This document shows positions 45,544-56,015 of a stretch of DNA of 64,000 nucleotides, piece by piece. Below the pieces are notes generated by a model, which made no database searches, was not told where the DNA came from, and saw only the letters and a list, made by a program, of their open reading frames with translations. Within the stretch, counting starts at the first letter, position 1; every line of letters starts with the position of its first letter. The translations under genes were made by a program, and so were the position numbers. The DNA is from Basidiobolus meristosporus CBS 931.73 (taxonomy: Eukaryota > Basidiobolomycota > Basidiobolomycetes > Basidiobolales > Basidiobolaceae). Where the stretch lies: contig MCFE01000353.1 in assembly GCA_002104905.1 (NCBI GenBank), positions 1 through 64,000 on the forward strand, read 5' to 3'.

Positions 45544-46816
45544 CTATGGCATGAGCTCATCCACCGACTGCGGATCATTGTTTATTGTGTACCCCAAGGT
45601 CTCCAGGATTGCCAATACTCTAGGTCCGATTAGTCTAATGCCGCCATTCGAATCCACCCAGTGGGTTTCGCCAGGAATGTCGTCCATTTTGTGTCTCATC
45701 AGGAAATCCGCGGTCCCGGTGTAAGTGTCGAAATCTAGGTGACTGATGGAGGCGCCTGGGATGTAAGGTCGAAGGGAGCTCTCCAAAAACACGATGGTCC
45801 GATTTCTCGTGAAGAACGCCAACCCCCGGCGTTTGGTGGCAAGCTGCATGGCTCGTTTGGCGATGTCGAAATCCGCGGAACCACTGAATTTCTGCCCAAA
45901 ATCCTGCTCGTCGCTAAATTCTGTGCCGTGAGTTGACATGAATTTATTCAGCTCATCCGTCCACTTGGACAATGAGGCATTGGTGGCCGGATCAATCAGG
46001 TACCGGTCGAAGACATCCTCGTGGAAGCCATTAAATTGGAAATTGCCTTCGGGATTCTGATACTGCGGCAGTGGGGTCAGCCCGCGCGGACGGCTTTTCA
46101 CATATTCGCTCCATGACGAGGCCAAGCCTAACCCGTGAACAAACTCGTGAACAGCCACATGGAGGAAATTTGGTTGGCCAGGCTGGCCTCTATCATCGGT
46201 CCTTCTTGGGTACCAAAAAGAATTCCTGGAGTTGAAGGAGGCCTTGATGTCTACCGGCTGAAACTCTGGAAGTTGAAAGGAATGAAGCTGTTTTGCCAGC
46301 GATTGCGGATAGAATCGGGTTTTTCCATCATCATCGATCATGGGTACATATCTGGATGGACTTGCAAAGCCTATGAAGAGAATCGAAGTTAACGCTCACG
46401 GGCTGCAAACGATCCAAGACCATTCTGCTGGTACCTAGTCTTCTCCCGCTGCAGTAACGATATTCGGTGCAGAAGTCTACAAAATTCACATCTACTACGA
46501 CGGGCACCTTGAAGACAATCTCGTTTGCAATGATCCTTAGAGCGATGCGAATGGTTGATCGCACGGCTGCGCACACATTTGGGTTGGCATCACACCTAAA
46601 GGTACCTATCGTTAGAATGGACTCGTTCTGAAATGGCTCGGCTGAGATGTTTCGGATTGCACATGGTATCGCAATCCTGTGCAATCTTCTTGTGGGATCC
46701 GGAAGATCTAAGCAGATGGTGCCGTCTACGATCTGCTGGCTAACAACCTGTAAAGCAGGAAAGAGACATAAAACTAGTATCTGAACGATGGATTTCATGA
46801 CACTGGACAGTTTCAT
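45544..46816 (-). CDS. secreted HExxH zinc metallopeptidase, fungal family
   Basis: Exons 46816-46435 and 46370-45544, joined at a phase-1 intron, give 402 aa. A signal peptide is clear (SIVQILVLCLFPALQVVSQQ). The N-terminal domain has several Cys. The active-site motif HEFVHGLGLASSW is at ~202-214, with zinc ligands H202 and H206 and catalytic E203. Downstream are SHLDFDTY, DFLMRHKM and an LGPRV-like region (GPRVLAILETLGY). I know fungal proteins with HExxHGLG-W and this layout, but no characterised role. The start could also be 46798 or 46864; 46816 gives the best leader. Probably extracellular proteolysis, inferred. Confidence 0.75.
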
Positions 46817-46864
46817 TGAGTATCCGCGGCGGCGATCATTCTTATACAAAGTGAACAAGGACAA

Positions 46865-47812
46865 GCATTACCTACAATTCGATACAAACTCTGCGATCGC
46901 ATTGTTACTAAGAAGCAGTCGAAACCCCAACAATGGGATATGCGCTTCCGACTATGATTCTTCCTCCGATCAGTATTCTCTCTTCACTTCGAGCCACTAC
47001 CATTAGCTCATACCCTGCAGCCGTCACCAAGAGCTTTGAAGGGGACAGGGTAGAGGCTATTTTCACGAGTGGACATCCGCAAAATTGGTGCCATAAAGCT
47101 CCGAAGGCCTACACGATCACTTTCTATTATTCTACATACATGATGTGAGGGATCTGCTTGTTGACAAAGCTCCTTGATATCATCAATCCGGGTGATGAAT
47201 AGGCTGGTGCATAATCCAGATGATTCCATCCACATCACGCGACTCTTACAAGATAGATGGCTTGCTGGATGTCACGGGCCAGCTGCTCGCTAGTATTTGA
47301 CTACATACCTCAGGGGCGTTGCTCCTACCAACTACAGCTTGAGTCAGGTGTGAAGAAATTGCCAGTATGCAGCGCCAGATCGGACCCGTACCTCCCATTA
47401 AGTAGCACTGGGCCATAGGCCACTGATCCTTACGATGCGTTGCCAATCCCATGAACGAACCAAGGGCTGATCGAAGGCACCTAGCCCCAACACGCTGCTT
47501 GATCCAGGCCGGTTTCCAACGTGCTGATGAAATGTCTACGATCATTTTCAGTGGGTGAGGCATGTCAACCATAACAAATTTCACTGTTCAGCATGTAGCA
47601 TAGCAACCAACATTGCCACTTGAATCATCAACACAAGTACATAAGGAGTGGCGGGGTCATGCGCCTCTACAACCATGTTCTCATCCCTATTGGTGTTGTG
47701 TTGTCAGCCTATATTTGCGTATGCATGGATAGAGCAACTCGATTTCCATTCAAATGCTTAAATAGGATTTCTATGGAAAGTTTGGGGGGGTTGACCAACT
47801 TGTAGACAGCCT
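46865..47812. other. intergenic, nothing recognised
   Basis: Minus frames 47008-47238 and 47246-47584 have no motif. The stretch separates the metallopeptidase start from the first small membrane protein. Confidence 0.4.
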
Positions 47813-48250
47813 ATGAGGTCATTGTTCGTATTCGTGTTTGTATTCGTCTATTCCGCCTTGATGGTTGTAGCCCAAGGCCCACCTTTGGATGCTCTGCCTC
47901 AAGCTTCTGCTCCTGCACCAGATACAACATCAGTAGCGCCAAGCCCAACCGCTACGAGCGAAGCAGCGTTTGCATACAGCTCCAGAGATTTCGAGGTCGT
48001 TGACTGGGTTCTGATAAGTGGTGGAGGGATCCTCCTAATAATCCTCACCTACACCGCCTGGAAATTTGCATGGCTTGGGGTCTACCAGCGCAAGGGATCC
48101 CTTTCAGAGACCGAAGCTGCAACCGGACCAGGAAAACCCAGACCAGCACTTACGACCTATTCCCTCCCAGTGTCCGTGATCCATGCGATGAACGGAATCA
48201 CGGGGACACAGAAGATCTCTACCGGGAATGTCTTCAACCATGCTGGCTGA
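47813..48250 (+). CDS. small type I membrane protein, hypothetical
   Basis: A 145-aa single-exon ORF. Residues 1-21 are a signal peptide (FVFVFVFVYSALMVVAQG). Residues 22-58 are Pro/Ser/Thr/Ala-rich, likely O-glycosylated. Residues ~65-85 are a membrane helix (WVLISGGGILLIILTYTAW). A short basic then polar tail follows. This is the plan of a small cell-surface protein. I recognise no family. It lies 570 bp before a second single-pass protein on the same strand. Confidence 0.6.
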   Translation: MRSLFVFVFVFVYSALMVVAQGPPLDALPQASAPAPDTTSVAPSPTATSEAAFAYSSRDFEVVDWVLISGGGILLIILTYTAWKFAWLGVYQRKGSLSETEAATGPGKPRPALTTYSLPVSVIHAMNGITGTQKISTGNVFNHAG

Positions 48251-48822
48251 TCAGAGCGGGGTTTTAAGCAAGTTCTTAAACAGCAATCGATTGCTGATGC
48301 GACTTTCCCTGGTTGCCACAGGCTGTCTACCTGAAGATTCGTAGATTCCATGCGTTGAGATCCCTATCATTAGTAATCCACATCTGGCATATGATTTGCC
48401 AACTGTATGCGCCATACAGTTTGAAACATCCTTCGCCATTCTCACACAAACACAAGCTTACTGTGATTCCCAAATAAAATCCGTAGATGGCACATCCCAT
48501 CGAAGTCTGATTTGTCCCGCAGTGGGATTTGAGTTTCATGGATCGGGACACTCTACGTTAGCGGATTCGTATTCAGAACATTTCCAAATCAGTCTCTCGA
48601 TTTGACGTTTTTGTGATCTCCAGCTTGCCAGAAATGGGTGCGTCCGAGTATCCTAGGGCCCGAATTCGTTGGTGGCCAACATGTATCCAAGATCGATGGT
48701 GATGATCACTTCAACGTGTACCCGCACGATCAATTCGTTGAGGACTGGATATGCCGGGAGAGTCTCCGCATCCTCTCCTTATCCATCCTCTCTCTGCCCA
48801 TCTCTGTTGCTTCTAGCGAACT

Positions 48823-49296
48823 ATGTCCAGGCCGAACATCTTTATTTTCGTCTACGTGGTGGCCGGTGTGGTGGCGGTGGCCAGCTTGATGGCATTTATC
48901 ACCTTTATTCACCGGTATTGTAAGAGTTCCCCCCAGAAGGCCCGAGAGCAGACCCACTGCACTGAGGACATAGAGATTCACCAGGGTGTACTGCGCTCAC
49001 TTGACGCCCGCCAGAACTCCGACGGCAACACGGTGGTGATATTGCCCTTCTGGGTAGACCATGACACCAACAATGCTACGTTCATTCAGTCCTTTATCAT
49101 CGACTCTTCAGCATCGGCTTCTGCTGGCTCGCAACTCGAACGTAGCTCTGAAGATCCAGAGACAGATCTTCCTCTACCACTCTATACAGCAGAAGAATTA
49201 CCGCCTGCATACAACCTTGCCAGACAGAACGAGGCGAGCCACCCACTGGAGTTGACCGCAGCAACGCCCACTCAATCACCAGATAGCGCGAGGTGA
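48823..49296 (+). CDS. single-pass membrane protein with a PPxY motif, hypothetical
   Basis: A 157-aa single-exon ORF. One N-terminal helix (~6-29, FIFVYVVAGVVAVASLMAFI) is followed by a His/Arg/Cys/Lys stop-transfer patch. The cytosolic tail is acidic and Ser/Pro-rich and contains EELPPAYNL, with PPAY at 127-130. PPxY near a membrane anchor is the docking site for WW-domain HECT ligases of the Rsp5/NEDD4 type, so an adaptor role is possible. The family is not recognised. A short upstream leader frame overlaps in another frame. Confidence 0.55.
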   Translation: MSRPNIFIFVYVVAGVVAVASLMAFITFIHRYCKSSPQKAREQTHCTEDIEIHQGVLRSLDARQNSDGNTVVILPFWVDHDTNNATFIQSFIIDSSASASAGSQLERSSEDPETDLPLPLYTAEELPPAYNLARQNEASHPLELTAATPTQSPDSAR

Positions 49297-49299
49297 GCG

Positions 49300-51809
49300 G
49301 CCTCACGTGTCCAGCTACCCGGAAGAACTGAGGCTTTTTATACCAACCATCGCATGTAATTATCGACAGTCCACCTTTCCCACTCTCCTCTGAAGGGAAC
49401 GGTCATCATGTAGAAACTTCATTATATTTCCCCATCTTCCCAACGAACGAAAGCATCCCACAGAGCCTGGTTCAACCTGCAGTTCCAAGTGAACGGCCGA
49501 TCGACCAGTATAAATAAACATCTCTCTTTAACTATACGAGGTGGGCTAGGTGAGGTTGATTTCGACATGCAGAACAATAGGTTTATTATATAGGTTGCGG
49601 TTTGGTACACGGAGCTTGGTTCCTCACCCGAAGACGGGAAGGCTCTATACTATTCTAATGGGGAATCTATGGCACGATCTAATTTTGGGTCTATGGTGGA
49701 TATATAGCCCTTGATAGGTTGTATGGACATATATGTGGATGTCGCCTGGGTGGCGCTACGGATCGAGGCTTACCAGATGTCCTGGCCTGGTTTGTAACGC
49801 CCCCTACCAAAAGTACATCCCCAGGTTTGCCAGGAATAGGAAAAGAAGTTCATTGGGCGATGCGAGGTGCGCCAGGTTCCGGTGATCAGGAAACGCCGTC
49901 TGTGCCGATAGTGCCACCTCAGCTTCGTTACCGTTGGGAAAATGGCCAGAGGGGGTTGGGAAGTAGTCTAGCCAGTCGGGCAGTCTGGTGCTAGTCCCGT
50001 CTGACTTTGCCAGCAGGTTGTAGGTCTTCGTGGGGGTTTGGGCGGCATCCACCATCTCATCGTTCTCTCGATACCCCTCCATTACCCCGCCACTTCCCCC
50101 CCTCCATGCTCTACTGTTTGTTTATTGGGATCTGTTGAAGGATTCGAGAGAGCGACCGGAATGACCGCTAGAGAAATAAACAAAGCCAAGGGTTGCATGA
50201 AGTCCGCTACTGATTTGGTCGATATCGGCGGCCAGTCTGGCATTTATATAATGGCCGGCCTGAGCTAGGATGACAGCGTTCGCGCTCCTCACCGGCAGAT
50301 CTGGTAGGGCAAGGAGGAATAGCGGTGATGCAAGAATGTGGATTCGGAGCTTTGTTGATGCGTAGTGTTTGTAAAGGGTTCTGCAAAAATGGACTCTCCA
50401 CCTCGAAAGGGGCCGGATCTAGCCATGATTCATGAATGAACTGGTGTTAATGAGATCTCATTTCATGCACCGTATAGTGGTAGCCATACTACTCCATCGA
50501 CATGTGCGGATGACGCGCAGCTCCAATGGATGGTTTGGAGGCTGGTTTACTGTCACCTTGCCCGTCACCACCACCCTGGGTTCGAAGGGTCCGGTACCTG
50601 CACTCTGTCCATTGTGTTTTTTCATGGCTATGTTACGAGCATACGGTTGGGTGTGATAAGCCCTGATAAGTGATCGGTCATCATTCCGTATGAGTTGGAG
50701 TGTGATGCTCAAGCCCCTGGTGCTACCTTGACCCTCTGGGCATCCCAGGCGGATTTCCGTCCGAGTATTGGTGGGCCCTCTTCCTCTGTACTCTATGTTT
50801 TTCAACCACTGGGGACCTTGGTTGACTAGGTGGTGCCACCCACATTCATAGCACTGGATATACGTCTGGATCCACATGAAAGAGTTGCTGCATCTCGCTG
50901 GACAGGTATGTGCGCCCATGGGATTCGACATCCCAAAATGGATATCACCGAAGAAGCTTGCACCCATAAATCATGCATGGTTGTTTGCTACTGCTCACCC
51001 ACATTTTACCCTCTGTGTAGTCTACCCATTCTACTTGACCAGAGCCTACCATTGCTTCGGAGAGTTTCTCTCTCCCCCCATCCTCCCTCAGTCAGAGCGA
51101 CCGCAATGAAACGCACGTCCCAGCCGAGCTTTCCAGTGTACATCGACAAGTAATATCCGGCTTCACTAGGTTGGCATGCCAGAATCATCCCCATACACTC
51201 GTGACGCCCTTTCCAATCGGAGATGGCTGCGTCTCCAAGTGTTGCTAGACTATGGGCCTGTATCATAATCAACAAACATATGCCGATCGACGAGACGGTT
51301 CTTCATAAAGTGTGCTACGTATGGCAACCACTGGCGAATCATGGTTCCGACTAGTCCATCTCCCGACGAATCCCTATGGAAGTCATGGAAGTTTGCTGCA
51401 TTGAAAGCATACGTTACCCTCCCCACATGCTTCCCACATGCTATGTCGTCATTAGTTGTCATGATCACAATACATGGGTATCGATCAAGAGCAGCCACCA
51501 TTCCTGATCTATCCTGGTGTTCAGACTGACAAGGGGTTTTCTGTCGGAGCGGTTGATCGATGGTATTTTGCGGAGGGGAGGCTTCATAAGGTGATTTCAT
51601 AGTTTTCCGAGGTTTGTCTCGCACAGTGATCAGTACCTACATATACGGAGCTTCGGGATACTTGAGACCTACTACACGAGCCCAATCGGGGTTCAACAGT
51701 CACTTTGAAAAAGTGATGAGTGATTTATGGACATTTGCATCTGGTATGAGCCATTGGATTCCTTGAGATTACATGATATCTACTTAACTGCTGCTATGTG
51801 ATCAGATCC
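49300..51809. other. stretch without a supported gene
   Basis: Minus frames 51624-51250, 51275-51006 and 50967-50458 are adjacent and could be exons of one gene; the longest is 169 codons (IQCYECGWHHLVNQGP). I find no family motif and no consistent splice joins. Plus frames are shorter. It may be an unknown or decayed gene. Confidence 0.3.
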
Positions 51810-51824
51810 CTAGCTTTGATTACG

Positions 51825-52235
51825 CTGGCTAACAATCCCCACTGAATATGAAATATCTGATTGTGTTCCTAGCATGATATATATCAAATTGCCAGCCATA
51901 GATTGATAAGGGAAGTCTGGGCCTACGGATGGTACCAAGCTCTCTTGATTTGGTTGAGTTTTGACCAAGTTAAGGTTTGTCTCCATTGGGGTTGCTGCCA
52001 GTTTACAGTCTTCCATTTGGTACTTCTGAAGTATATCTTGAATATACTGGGACTGGCTTAAGGTGATGGTCCAAGTTCTTCTGTCTATGGAGAACTGTAT
52101 TCCTAAATGGTAGCTGAGCTCTCCAAGATTGTACATTTTGAACTTCATATATAGGCTGGATTTAGTCTCTTCCAATGGTTTTTGGCTATTGATGGCTATA
52201 ATTAGATCATCTACATATAGAGCTAATAGTGTTCT
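51825..52235 (-). pseudogene. copia reverse transcriptase fragment
   Basis: On the minus strand the frame has the copia RT core LALYVDDLIIA followed by LGELSYHLGIQF, QSQYIQDILQKYQM and TPMETNLNL. Only the middle of RT is present. It abuts a plus-strand LTR of family C at ~52250, so orientation changes at the junction and the two parts come from a rearrangement or separate insertions. Confidence 0.85.
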
Positions 52236-52249
52236 GAGTTGTGTAATAA

Positions 52250-52569
52250 CACCTAAATATTCACCTAACTTGGTCACTGAGAACATTACCTACAAATCTT
52301 AGAGAATCCTGACCAGATTCCTTATTGGGATTTACTTCAAATATTTTCACCAAAATACCAGAGCATGAAATTTTGAAGAGTTGTCCAAACAGCCTCCAAC
52401 TTTGTACACATGTTCTTGGGACCTTCCTAAACCTGATCTAAGTGTTTGTTATGCCAAGACCATGTAAAAGTATAAATACTACTATTACATTCAATAAATC
52501 ATTGAGCAAAAACCACATAATCTACTTGTTTTCCTAATTACTTCCAATATCTCCAAGACTCTTACAACA
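52250..52569 (+). repeat. copia LTR, family C, 5'-truncated
   Basis: Matches 5032-5363 from its CACCTAAATATTCACC region to the terminal CTTACAACA. The first ~20 bp are lost at the junction with the reversed RT fragment. Confidence 0.8.
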
Positions 52570-52581
52570 AAGGATAGGTGT

Positions 52582-52802
52582 CCAGAACATGATATTTTTC
52601 ATAGCTGTCTAAGTAGCCCCAAATCTAACCCAAACTTTGCACACATGCTCTTGGGACCTTCCTATGCATACCTTACATGTTTGTCTAGCCAGGACTATGT
52701 GAAATTAAACCACTACTTTCACATTGAATGAATTATAAGTGAGAGCCACTCAATATACTTGCTCTCTCAATCACTTCCAATATCTCCAAGACTCTTACAA
52801 CA
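52582..52802 (+). repeat. copia LTR, diverged, 3' two-thirds
   Basis: Begins inside the LTR (CCAGAACATGA) and ends CTTACAACA. It is followed at 52803 by GGTTATGGGCCCCAAG, a probable primer-binding site. It is the 5' LTR remnant of copia copy A. Confidence 0.75.
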
Positions 52803-54294
52803 GGTTATGGGCCCCAAGCTGCCACTCTCTGCAATGTCTACTACTGCATCACTGGAATTTCCCCCCTGCTGAAAAGTTGGATGGATCTAACTATCAAGTG
52901 TGGAGGGTGAAGATGAGGACTCTACTATGGGAAACAGGACTTTGAGATATTGTTGTGGAAGAAGAATTTCCTCCTTAATGAAGAAGCCCTAAAGTACTGG
53001 AAGAAAGAACAAAGTGCCTTCAAGTGCATGTGCCTTAATCTTAAAGACAAATTGCTAATTCAATGCCCAAGAGCAAAAACATCCAAGAATTGAAAGGCAT
53101 TGGAAGATACCTACTAGTCATGTTCAGCTGCTAAGAAAGTGTATCTTATATAGAAATTTGTTACTACAAAGATGCTGCCAGCTGTAGAAATGAAAAATTT
53201 AATTAACAGAATTACCCTGTTGGTTGATCAGATAGAATCTGTATGTGTACCAACTACTGATGAGGATGCAATAGTTACCATCCTGAATACCCTAACAGAC
53301 AGGTTTCAGGGTCTTGTTTCAGCCCTAGAGTTCAGAACTTAAATTTGACCTCAAATTATGTATATGGTAGGCTGCTGGATGAAGAATTAAGAAAATCAAG
53401 AGCCAATAAGAAGGAGGACAAAAATGCTCTAACAAGCAATGATAAAAAATAATGCAGCTACTAAGACCCTCTAAAGGCAGCAGCAACCTGTTTTGTAACT
53501 ACTGCAAAAGGAAAGGTCTCCCATTGGACTGATGCCTCAAAAAAAGAGATAGCCAACAAAAGAAGTCTGAAAATGGAAATGCTGCAACAACTGAAATTCA
53601 TCTACTCATATCTGCACTAAATATGACCACAAACAAGGATTCTCAGACATGGTATACTGACTCCGGAGCATCTCAACACCTTACACACCAAAAAGAACTT
53701 TTACCCAATATTGAAAAACTCTGATAAAGAATGTTTTCATAGGTGACAATAGAACACTTCATGCAGTGGAGAAGGAACTGTTGAAGTGAAACTCAGAAGG
53801 AGTAAAGAAAGCCATACACTTACCTTCAAAGAATTACTCTATGTAACTAGCAATAGTCAAGAACCTACTATCTGTAGGCAAGGCCACAGCAGAACAACTC
53901 AGTTCAATTTGACAATTATGGATGCAGGATCACTGATTAGAATGGTCCTCATATTGCTTTGGGTATCAGAGATCAGGATCTCTACAAGTTGACTTATATT
54001 CCATCATATCTGGAAGCCAATATAAGTAATTTGAACAAAGAAACACCAACTCTTTGGTACAGAAGATTTGGACACATCAACTTTGATTATTTGCACAAAA
54101 AATCAAAGATCAGCTAATATCTGGAGTAAAAGTTGATCCCCCAGCAAATCTGGAGCACTGTGAAGCCTGCATATATGGGAAACAAGCCAGGCAACCGTAC
54201 AAGAGCTCTGATTAATGAAAACTAAGAAAAAATCAGATCTATTTCATGCTAACCTGTGTGGACCTATGCCATTTTATTCTTAGGTGGGATGAAA

Positions 54295-54507
54295 TAGACT
54301 TGTTCCATCATTCCAGCTGATCATAGTGCCCAATAGTGCCATAGCATGCCAGATGGTGCCTGATCATGCCATAGAGTGCCAGAGGGTGCCATACAGTGCC
54401 AACTTGGGATCAAAGTTGACATGCATATGACCCTAAAATATCAAATTAATAACAAAATATACAGCACTTTCTGGCACTATCATCAATGGCACAATGGAAC
54501 AAGTCTA
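54295..54507. mobile_element. 213-bp MITE-like DNA element
   Basis: Terminal inverted repeats TAGACTTGTTCC and GGAACAAGTCTA bound a non-coding interior full of GTGCCAT-like words. It interrupts the integrase region of copia copy A where copy B is continuous (GGGATGAAG against 57877). The same termini occur at 61047 and 62864, and one end at 63722. Confidence 0.8.
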
Positions 54508-54828
54508 ATATTTAGTAACTTCTACTTGTGATTATACAAGATACACATGAATCTACTTCATGGGGAGAATGAAAAAAGCTCTGTCTAAGCTCAGGGAGCT
54601 TAAAGCCATAGTGGAGAGAGAAAGTGCTGAGATTCAAGAAAATATGCTCTGGCAATGGTGGAGAATATGCCTTAAGGCTCTTTATCTACTTCTGCAAAGT
54701 TCATGGGATAAAGTAAGAGACCACCATCCCATACTCTGCACAGGGAAATGGAGTGGCAGAGCATGTAAACAAATCAATTACTGATATGGTAAGATCTACA
54801 ATCCATTAACAAAAATTATCATATGAGT

Positions 54829-55528
54829 TGTTGTATCCAAGAGAAAAGTGCAATAAAACTCTTGAATGGTTTAAGTGAGCCTAAGTGACAACTAAGTACA
54901 GAATCTTAGTATTGTCAGAGAGTGGTGGAAATATTAGCAGAAATATTCTGGTCCAATATTGGTCTTGTACATAGCTGGGTCTGGCTATAAAGGCAACAGA
55001 GTTGGGTTGCTATGCAGGCTAGGCTTGGTGTTCTTGGGAGTGCTAGATATGCTAGGCTTGGGTAGAAGCAAGAATGTAATTGTTGAGTTCTTTATTTTAC
55101 TGAGACACAATCTAAATTTTGTTGAGACACACACTAAACCAAAAGGCTCAGTAAACTTTTTTTATACTTTACTGATCAAGTTGAATGAGCAAGTGTCAAG
55201 AGACTGGACTAACTGAAATCTGTTGGGGTGTTGATAGGTGCATAAGATAAATGGCAAATTGCATCATTAATTGGATTATGTCTTGGCAACTACTAAGTGG
55301 TTTGATAGACCTTAGATGACTAATTACTTGGAAAGGCTTAGAAAATCAGTTCAGGATGTAATGACCACATGAAAAGTGATCATGTGTGACAACTAAAAAT
55401 AGATTCTGAGAAGTCATAAAGTAAGCCATAACAGGGATTAGTTATGTTTAGGTTAGGAAAAATCAGTTAGGGTACTGGATTTTCTAACGGAGTACAATAG
55501 GCTAAGTTTTAAATGTTGATGCACAACA
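54829..55528 (+). repeat. solo LTR, second family, with 5-bp target duplication
   Basis: 700 bp bounded by TGTTGTATCC and TGCACAACA, flanked by TGAGT on both sides (54824-54828 and 55529-55533). It lies inside the copia A integrase, which is continuous in copy B. A TATAAAGG lies near 54986. No coding content. Confidence 0.75.
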
Positions 55529-55670
55529 TGAGTTTCAGGCAGAACTGGTTGCTCAAGCTGTATATCTCAGAATAGGAGTTATAGAAGAATACATTGTGAT
55601 TCAACTCCATTTGAGGTATGGTGTGGATAAAGACTAAGTGCAGAGCATATAAAAATATTTAGGAGCGCAG

Positions 55671-56015
55671 TGTTGTAAGAATTTGTAATTCCACCTAGAT
55701 ATTCACCTAACTTAGTCACTTAGATCATCACCTTCAGCTCCTAGAGAATACTGACCAAACTCCTTGTTGGGACTTGGAATATTTTCACCAAAATACCAGG
55801 TACCCAGAACATGAAAATTCTCATAGTTGTCCAAACAGCCCCAAACTTTGCACACATGTTCTTGGGACCTTCCTTATCCTATTCTACATGCTTGTAATGC
55901 CAAGACCAGGTAAAAGTATAAATACTACTTTTGAATTCAATAAATTATTAAGTGAAAACCACAAAATCTACTTGTTGTCCCTATCACTTCCAATATCTCC
56001 AAGACTCTTACAACA
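55671..56015 (+). repeat. copia LTR, family C (5' LTR of copy B)
   Basis: 345 bp from TGTTGTAAGA to CTTACAACA, with GGTTATGAGCCCCAAA following as primer-binding site. It is inserted in copy A after its integrase. Confidence 0.9.

Larger units (their letters stand above)
52803..55670 (+). mobile_element. degenerate Ty1/copia element, copy A (interior)
   Basis: Remains in order: a primer site; gag (AEKLDGSNYQVWRVKM near 52876) with a broken zinc knuckle; protease (WYTDSGASQHLTH near 53652); integrase zinc region (CEACIYGKQARQPY near 54165) and core. It ends at 55670 where copy B begins. Many stops and frameshifts break it. It is interrupted by a MITE (54295-54507) and by a solo LTR of another family (54829-55528). 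It is the oldest layer of this nest. Confidence 0.8.
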
